64,000 nt of DNA from Aplidium turbinatum (Eukaryota > Chordata > Ascidiacea > Aplousobranchia > Polyclinidae): positions 62,001 to 126,000 of the forward strand of contig OU964928.1 in NCBI GenBank assembly GCA_918807975.1, in the 5' to 3' direction. The position numbers and the translations under genes were made by a program. The notes under the pieces are model-generated. The model ran no database searches. It was not told the origin of the DNA and was given only the letters and a program-made list of their open reading frames with translations. Shown piece by piece: positions 1 to 9,500 of the stretch. Numbering within the stretch: the stretch's first letter is position 1; the number at the start of each line of letters is the position of its first letter.

Positions 1-534
1 CACTAGAAACTTCCAGCTTTCACTTGCCTGTTCCAGTTATGCGTTATCGATCGCCGTTAGGTTTGAGTGTCTTGCGAAGATGCCTGTGCGTGAGTTGATT
101 AGCGTGGACTTGATGGCGCACACTCAACAAGCACACATAAACTTGACAAAGCCATCAGCTTTATCCAATGGCAAGGCAAGCCAAGACGATTGGAGCTGGT
201 GGCACGCTGCAGCCTTCATCCGCCTTCACAGTCGTTGAGCCTGGCTGGCTTCATCCGCCTGTTCCGCCGTTGGGGTACTTTGGACTACGTTTTGTCTGAC
301 CTCTACCTTTCGACCAACCTGGCATGGGTGACCCTTCTAGGAGTAGTTAGCTCCCGCCAGTACAGCTCTAGAGGTCATTGAGGCACGGAAACTCTCTCAC
401 CACGTTAAGGTAGTAGTCCGAGGAGAGAGTAAGATGAGATATAACCACAATCATTTGAAATCACATTTAACTTTCAACTGACAAACTTTCAGCAAAATAA
501 GTTATTTTCATTTAACGTTGCGATTAATTTTTAG
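1..534 (+). other. Intron of ENPP gene (left edge of window)
   Basis: No coding exon is recognisable. The stretch ends in a pyrimidine-poor acceptor (TTTTTAG) directly before the first ENPP exon at 535. The catalytic phosphodiesterase exons of the same gene should lie to the left of the window. Confidence 0.5.
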
Positions 535-3500
535 GCGTTGTTTGCCGCTCATGGACCGTCCTTCAAGAGAGGTTACAATACCACGGAACCATTTGAGGCG
601 ATTGAGGTTTACAACTTGCTCACAGGTACCACTCTAGTTAGCTTTCCTTGCTTGAGAGGTCTTCCGGAATACACTACGTCACGTAGAAGACTGCCATGCA
701 GCAAATGTTGTTTGCAAGTTTGATAACTTGTAGCAGCCGTTCGGTGAATTGCCAGGTCAAGGTGAGATGTATTGTGACTGCCCAGCCCACTTGACATAAC
801 TCTACGCTTCACAGATTTATCTAGCGCATCGTTGCACTTGTATTTGCGAGTTGGAACAATGAAGTCTCAACAGCGAGGCTCGAGTCATTGTATAATATTG
901 GCAATCACTTGAACAGGTCAATTCCCAATAAGACCCCAATGAATGCAATGACAGCGCTAACCAATCAAAACATGTGGCTAACATCCAATTGCGACCCTTC
1001 TAGCACTCAGCCAGAAAATTGCTTCTTGCTTTAAACTTTGTTTGGTAATTACAGTAATAAAAGAGTTACGGCAGTGGTGGGAATCGAACCCATGTCATCG
1101 AAATGACAACTACTGTCCTAACCCTCAAGGCTAAGCCAAGCTGCCCACTGGGAAACGTTGACTTAATTTATTTTATATCAGAAGTGTTTGCGTTTTCTCT
1201 CTGTTTTATATGTTCTTCTAATTGGTTAATTGCTTCGAAGCTTTACTGGCTCTTGCAAAAGTTGTTATGTTTAAGTGCCTACCTTGTATATTGGTACGTT
1301 GAAGGTTTTCCAAAGCATATTGTATTATTGCACAGACGCTGCATGTGATGTACTGCATGATGGATCTGTACTGCATCACCCATTGTGTACTTAGAGTGAA
1401 TATTTTATGTAGAAATGTTAAAGACAGCCACCCATACCTCACTTTAAGGTGTAGTCAGGCGAAAATTAAAACCGTGTAAAAGAAATTTTTATTCACAACG
1501 ATGCTTGACCTTTGACCTTTACGCCTATGAAGCGAAACGGCTGTTAACCCGAACAATTCGGGGTCACGTTTGTGATGTCAACATTTCATTGGAACTTGTT
1601 CCTTAGATCTTTTGAGTGTAACTCCTGCGCCAAACAATGGTACATCTGGGTCACTAAGTTATGTGCTGACCAACCCGAAGCCTTTGCCGCCACTTCCAAC
1701 CCAAACAACCCCGGATGTATGCGACCAGTTTGACGAAGAGACCTTCGACTCCACTTGTGAGAAGTGTGAGGTAATGACGCATGAATATGTTGTCTGTTTT
1801 AAATTGACTTGTTGAATCTTTATTTGCGGATTAAGAAAGCCTCTTGGAAACCTTGATCCTGGCAGCTTCGCATACCTACTTTTAAAGACTTTTAATTACT
1901 GATGCAGGCATGGAAATTAACAGAGTGAAATTTCCGATTGTTGAAATGTTGTTGCCAGTGGATGATTTCATCCATTAGGTGCCGCTGAATGAATGCTGTC
2001 GTTTAAATGCGATGCTAAAGCGCACATCCTGAGAGTCGAACCACCTTTCCTTGATCTGTTGCCGTTTCTTCGTTCACAGTCGCGCGCTTAGCCGGTATGT
2101 GTAGTTTGCGTTGAATTGTTTAATTTCTGGTCATTATTGTCAAGTTGTTTTATCAAATTTGCCAGGAGTAAGTTCATCTTGCGCATTGGAAAAAGCCTTT
2201 TCAAAACAGACAGTTTTTAAGTTACTGATAGAAGTTTTGACCACTGACTATACCTGCTGAGTAGATATTTCACACTTACCACAATGGCGATAGATATTAT
2301 GCTTGCTTGATAGAAAACAGATTGAATACATCAATGAATTATTGTTTTCTTGGAATTTCACTGTTTGCTCTTTAATGGGTTCAATATTTGCGATACACAG
2401 CTTACGTCACTATGTAAAGAACTATGCTCGTTTCCACATGTGTTAAACAAACTTATCATTGAAGTCAAGAGGTCGCGAGTCCATACGTTGTCTTTGGCAT
2501 TAACGAGAGTAGGGTGGCCAGTGCCTTTCTCTCGGCCGCCTTTACTTCAGCAGCTGCGCCCACCCAATTTATTACACCCTGGGTAGAGGTGAGCGGTGTT
2601 TTTCAACAACCAGCTTAATCCGGGAGTCGAACCAGGATTGCATAATTGGAAAGCGAGGCCTTATCCACTGCACCATCCCACCGACAAGGGAGTAAATTAA
2701 ACAATACGTTACATAGTGAAATGCACAATGAGGGTGGCAACGAATGACTATAAGCCACCACCCACGCCACCACCCACGTCACCACCCACGTCACATCCAC
2801 TGAAGGGAACCGTAGCTTCACTACTAACTCAGGACATGGAGGAAAGTTTTTTGGCAAAAAAGAAAGAAGGGTGTGCTTAATTGTTAACCTAACAGCAGTC
2901 CATGACACCATTTGGCACAGTGGCATAGTCTATAAGCTACTCCGCCTACTTCCTGACAGACACATGATCAAAATGATCATGGAACTTATCCACAACAGGA
3001 GTTCTACCCTTAGGCCTACCACTCGAAGCGGAAAACCGAGTAGACTCAAAAACGGTGTCCCACAGGGATCAGTCTTGCCACCTCGCGTTTTCAACGTCTA
3101 TATGCATGACCTACCATCTACAACATCTGACAAATATGCTGATGACGTGGCCATTTTGCACTCTGCGAAAGACTGGCAATCATTAGAAAAGACGTTGAGT
3201 CCAGACATGACGACCATATCTGGATACCTTCATCAATGGAAACTGAAGCTCAGCGGAAGTAAGTGACGGCAGCCTTCCATCTCAACAACAGGGAAGCAAA
3301 ACGTGACCTTTCAGTGACCATCAACGGCAAAGCTTTGCAGTCTTACCCAAAGCCTACATACCTCGGAGTAACACTCGGCGGGTCACTCACATACCGTCAC
3401 CAATCTACAGTTACTACTCAAAAAGCTAACATCTTGCGTCGCCTTGCTGAGACGTTTGGTAGGCGTAACTTGGGGTGCAGGTGCTAACACCTTGCGCACC

Positions 3501-6500
3501 GCAACCCTGGCTTTCGTCTACTCCACCTCTGAATACTGCGCCCCTGCCTTGTGCAGCAGTGCCCACACCCTCCTCATCTACCGGCCAATCAACGACGCAG
3601 TGTGTAGTGTGACTAGATGCCTGCTCCCTACTCCAACAGAGTACTTCCCAACCCTTGTAGGCATCCAACCTGCTGAGCTTCGCCGAAAGGAAGCCATTAT
3701 ACACCTGGTTCGCCTGACAAAAGATCCTAACCACTTACTCTTCGCAAAACTCAGTGTCCCACCTTAGGAATCTTTCCGGTAATTAAAGTCCAGACAGTCA
3801 AGACAAGAAAAGTCCGCCCCGTTAGCTCAGTGGTTACGCACCTGGCTCAATATTACCCGGCGCTGGTTCGACTGTCGAGGTGTGCGCTTGTGCAACGCAT
3901 TTCAGGACTGCTCTCCATTCAGCGGCACTTAGTGAATGGAATAATTCTCCCGGCAACAACACTTCAACAATCGGAAAACTTCACTCTGTCAATCTCGGTA
4001 ACCGGCCCTGCGTCAAGAGCCTCTGCAAGTATGCGAAACCAATCAAGGAATAACCAATCAAGGCTTTGTCAGTCCGAGGATAAAGATTCGAGGCCAATAT
4101 CAAACCAAGAAGAAGAAAAAGGATAAAAAGAAGAGAACTAATTGACAAACTGCAGACCAAGAAACCCATTGCTGTGGCAATTAAGAAAAGGAGGAATGTG
4201 AAAACTGAACTGTTGACGCTTTAATTGGAAAACATGAAATAAAATCATCTTATTTCAGGGGATTCCTGACAGGAATATGACGAAACAATTGAGGCTCACT
4301 CCCAGCCAAGGTGCGTTCATTTCAGATGACACATAAACAGAGATGGGCAAGATCACGTTGTTTTTGTGATCTTGAAGCTCAAGATTAGATCACCAAAACA
4401 ACGTGATCTTGAAGACCAAGATCACTTTCAAGATCACTTTTTGTGTATTTAAAAAATGTTTCGATCAATGATCTTGCGAAAGAACAAAAAAATAAACTTT
4501 ACTATATTAAGCAACCTGGGTAAAGATAGTTGATATTGCTAACTGTTGCTTTTACCTGCTCGATCTCTGGCCCAAGAATTGTAATAAGTTAGTGACTGTT
4601 GCTATTAGGCCAATCATTGTTGTATTTTGCGTAGAATCGCAACGTCACACCCAAGGCCGAGGATAAATACAGTCGGCAGCAGTGGCCGAGTGGTTAGCGC
4701 GTTGGGCTCGCAGTCGATAGCCTGCATGTTCGACTCCAGTCACCTGCACTTGCTGTTGTTTCTCTGGGCAAGAAACTTTACGATAATTGCCTCTACCCAG
4801 TGATCGATTTCGAGTAATGGGTAGTACCAAATTTAAGTCATAAGTAGAGTAGACAACCGGAAACAGACATTGCAGTCGGCTGCAGCGTGGGTCAGGTGTA
4901 CGTCGGAAGGCGTACACAGATGCATAGCGCTCAAGTCCGCTTTCCCGCAATGCAGGATAAAGATACAAACAGTCATAAAATTTGAAACTGGAAAACACCT
5001 TTGAACTGCATTATTTTTCACCTAGTTTTTGTCTGGTTCATACGGAAATCTTTTACTCGTGTTCAAAGGTTGCAATCAATAAAAGTATCCATTAGTTTAA
5101 AAGTAGCGCGCTACCTGCTACCGTTACTCTGGCTAAGGTTGCGTGAGCTACCGCTACCAATTGATAAAAGTAGCGCGCTATCCGTTTCCTCAACCCGGGC
5201 TAAAGTAGCTCGCGCTACCGCTACTTTCGTTTTAACTTAAGCTGACACAGGAAGCAATTTGTGATGTCAAATGACTTTGAAAACGAACGATATTATTTAT
5301 ATACTCTGCTATTTCAAAGTCGTTATAGAAAACACGTTCTAGGTGAAATTTATTGTTACGCATCTTTATAATACAATTTGGGTAGAGAGGTAACTCTTTT
5401 AAACCATAAACAGACATAACTCAGCAACAACACTACATTTAACATTATAAAAACAAAAAGCGAACGTTTTCGGCTAGTCATATAGCCCTTTTCAAGCCTA
5501 TAAGAAATACATTATTAAAAGAAATGCTAAAGAATCATATAGTATCACAGCAAAAATATGGTCAAAGCTAAACATTTGAGAAACTGCCTCGCTCACACAA
5601 AATGATAACTGAAAATTACACAGCACAACGGGTCAAGTATTTCAGAGGTAAAATTAATTGATTGTTCAGACAAGGACTCAGGCAGATTACGCAAGAAAAT
5701 CTCTTGTGCTTCTGTCTTTCTTGCGTAATCTGCCTGAGTCCTTGTCTGAACAATCAATTAATTTTACCTCTGAAATACTTGACCCGTTGTGCTGTGTAAT
5801 TTTCAGTTATCATTTTGTGTGAGCGAGGCAGTTTCTCAAATGTTTAGCTTTGACCATATTTTTGCTGTGATACTATATGATTCTTTAGCATTTCTTTTAA
5901 TAATGTATTTCTTATAGGCTTGAAAAGGGCTATATGACTAGCCGAAAACGTTCGCTTTTTGTTTTTTGTTTTTATAATGTTAAATGTAGTGTTGTTGCTG
6001 AGTTATGTCTGTTTATGGCATCTTTATAAACCAGAGCAACTTAAAATGCGAGTCACTTAAAATGCGAGTCACTTAGTCCTACTCGCATTGGCTTCAGTGC
6101 GTTTTTTCCAACGGAGAAAAGTCTCTCATCCCCAGCACTGGAAAGAATGGGGGTGTTGTATCTAATAAAGCGACGTTATAAGTCGGCACTGGGATAGCTC
6201 AAGGGCTCGCTTCTGTCTGAAAAAAAAGCCTTCACAATTGACTTTTTTCTCTACTGACGTTTCATGCGATGGCACCAATATATAAAAAAATCATCCTCCA
6301 AGTCGTGACTGGTGTTGATGTCACTCTTGTCAGTATCAACGTAGCTTGATGTTTCCCGCAATAGTTGAATGATTTCTGCCTTGATTTTTTCAAGCATTAT
6401 TTCCATAAAAAATTTCCAAAACGAATCATTTTATTTACTTTAAATTGGAAAGTAGCGGGTATCGGGAGTGCGACTAAAATAAATGTAGCGCCTCTTCTCT

Positions 6501-9500
6501 ACCACTACATTGAAAAACAGTAGCGCCGCTACTGAAGCCGCTACCTCAACAAAACTGTAGCAGCGCTACCACTAAGCGCATTACTCCCTACATCTGTTGG
6601 TGTTACTAAGTAGTTTCAACTTTTGCTGGATTAAACCAATGTTTATTGCACCATTTCCCATCTGGCAACCTTCAAAAACGATCAAGAGATCTGTTATCAG
6701 ATAAACCGCTCCACACAATAATACAAAAGCTTTACAAACAAGAAGCAGCATCAGTTTTCACATTTAATATAATTGTTTACACTCGGACTCTAAACAACTC
6801 GGACTTCAAATCTACTTTTCTTGGACACACATTTTTATTTGCAATGGCTTATTGTTAGTAATTGCCCCTAGTTACTTTGCACAGTACGAGTTGTAAAAAA
6901 TGCCCCCATCTAGAAAGTAAACTTCAGTTTTAAAGTAATCTTGATTTTCAAGATCACACAAAATAAAAGTGATCTTCAAGATCAAGGTCACGCCCATCTC
7001 TGCTCATAGCTGTGATGTCATAGTACATTAGTGAAGGCATTATTGTGAAAATTTGATGTGGCCTTCGTGCTTTGTGTCCAATTACCCTCATTTCCCGCCG
7101 GCCAATAAATGCCAATGGGATGACAAAAAGTCTTGACCATTCTTTCAGCAAATTATTAAGTCACAAAAGTTTTCGCGTAAAGTTTGTTACATTTAATTCT
7201 TAACTGCACATGCGCATTAGGATTGTTTGGTTGACTTGTGTTGATTTCATATTAGATAACAATTTATTTTGTTTCTTATGATCTCGAGTTACAAGATCGA
7301 TCGCAACATAACAATGGTTCATTGTCTGACAGTCAATTCCTCCCAAACGTTCAACATGCCGTACGGGCGCCCCCATGTGGCCCCAGCTGGCAGGTTGCAA
7401 CTCTCTGATGAAATCGCATTTTGCATTTTGACCCAATTGGATTACGTCATCGCGTACGACAAGTTGAAGAACTTGCCCTTTTTCGCATCGTTTACATTGG
7501 AAAAGAAGGTGAGATAATTTTCGTCTCGTCGTTGTAACATCACTAAGAACAGAAAACGTCATCTCATGACCATTGTTTTGTCAGTTCCGCTATCTACAAT
7601 CGGCTGGAAGCTGCATCCGGACCGATCCGAGACTTTCCAATCCTGACATGATCTGCAAGGAATTTGAAGATGACGATTTTGTGGCACCAGTTAGCTTGTA
7701 TCCTTCAGGTTGGTGGGGTGGGGTTGTATCCTACAGGTTGGTTGGGTGGGGTTGTATCCTTCAGGTTGGTGGGGTGGAGTTGTATTCTTCAGGTTGGTGG
7801 GGTTGTATCCTTCAGGCTGGTGGGGTGAGGTTGACATTAATATTGAAGAGTGAGATTGAAGGAGGTTGGGAGTTTGTGATGAGGTTGGGTTTGAATCTTT
7901 ATCCTCGGACTGACAAAGCCTCTGATAAATTAAACCAGACAGTTACTCATACTTGCAGAGGCTTTGAATTGCTGACGCGGGGGCGATAGTTGTGACTGGC
8001 AGAGTGAAGTTTCCGCTTGTGGAAGTGTTTGTAATTTTTGTTTTGATGAATAACTTTGTAAAGCCTTAAAACCAATCTTGCTTTAATTTCAGAACTATCA
8101 AACGGGAATTCAATTTACGACGCCGCAATTCTTTCCAACAAAGTGCCGATGTACAGACCAGCAGCCACAGGTGAATCGGTGTGCGGGTGAATCTATAGTA
8201 CTTCGCCGCAAGATGGGGATGTTTGATCTGTTATTTATTTTCATACTTTACAGTTTGGAGGTACATGGGACTAGAGCTAGCAAAGTGGGCCGATCAATAT
8301 GGAGGGGTGAATGTGGTGGCGGGCCCAGTATTCGATTACGATTATAACGGAGTGGCTGATTCGAAGCATGTTCTTGAGAGGTAAGTTTGATTGTATTTAA
8401 TTAAAGAGTGACTCTGCAGTTCCTAAGTAGACGTCAGCGCACTATGGCGAGAAATCATGGGTGGGCTTATGTAATGACACTCTTCATCAATACTTCGTTG
8501 AAAACTTACTGATGACATCACAAAGGTCATTCGTGTTGAAACAGAAACCACTTTGCAATCATCACGTCACCACTTATCGCGCGTGGGATTTCAATGTTAT
8601 TGACAGAAGTCTGTTAGCCTATGTCTTATTCCTGAAGCGATGAATGTCACTCACCGTGTTCAGTAGCAAACATTGCATTGAGTTTTTCTTTCCTCCTCCA
8701 CACAGGTACGGAACGTTTCTCAACAATTCTTCCGTTGTCCCGATTCCTACTCACTTCTTCCTGGTTGTGACTCGCTGCAGTGACGTCGGCTCTCCAATTC
8801 TTCAATGCAAATCCTTTCCTGAAAAGCTGGAAGTTCTCAGTTTCCTCATTCCGAACTATGCAGAAGATCCATGCCGAAAGGTATTTGACATAGTTTGGTT
8901 CATGGCTTAGCTAAAAGACAGGCTTGCTTTGTAATGAACTCTATCACTTTCTGCATTTGTGATACTTTAAGTAGTCTACTTCTTGCATCTGTAGTGATCC
9001 TATCACTCCCCGCATCTGTGATGTTCTCATCACTTCCTGCGTCTCTGGTGTTCTCATCACTTCCTGCTTCTGTGGTGTTTTTATCACTTCCTGCATTTGT
9101 GATGTTTTTATCACTCCCTGCATTTGTGATGTTCTCATCACTTCCTGCGTCTGTGGTGTTTTTATCACTCCCTGCATCTGTGATGTTCTCATCACTTCCT
9201 GCGTCTGTGGCGTTTTTATCACTCCCTGTATCTGTGATGTTCACATCACTTCCTGCATCTCTGGTGTTCTCATCACTTCCTGCATCTGTGGTGTTTTTAT
9301 CACTCCCTGCATCTGTGATGTTTTCATCACTTCCTGCATCTGTGATGTTCTTATCACTCCCTGCATCTGTGATGTTCTCATCACTCCCTGCACCTCTGGT
9401 GTTCTCATCACTCCCTGCATCTGTGATGTTCTCATCACTCACTGCATCTCTGGTGTTCTCATCACTCCCTGCATCTGTGATGTTCTCATCATTTCCTGCA

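Larger units (their letters stand above)
4338..7002. mobile_element. hAT-like non-autonomous element carrying nested insertions
   Basis: The ends read CAGAGATGGGCAAGATCACG on the left and GCCCATCTCTG on the right. The subterminal DNA on both sides is built from alternating GATCTTGA/TCAAGATC words. The 8-bp flanks (CACATAAA, CTCATAGC) match only partly, as expected for an old target duplication. Inside lie a SINE-B, part of a dispersed repeat, a TAGCGC-rich MITE and a long palindrome. No transposase is seen. Confidence 0.6.

Noticed and set aside
190-381. 63-residue frame near the left edge
   Set aside because: Lies in the ENPP intron and resembles no ENPP sequence or other family.
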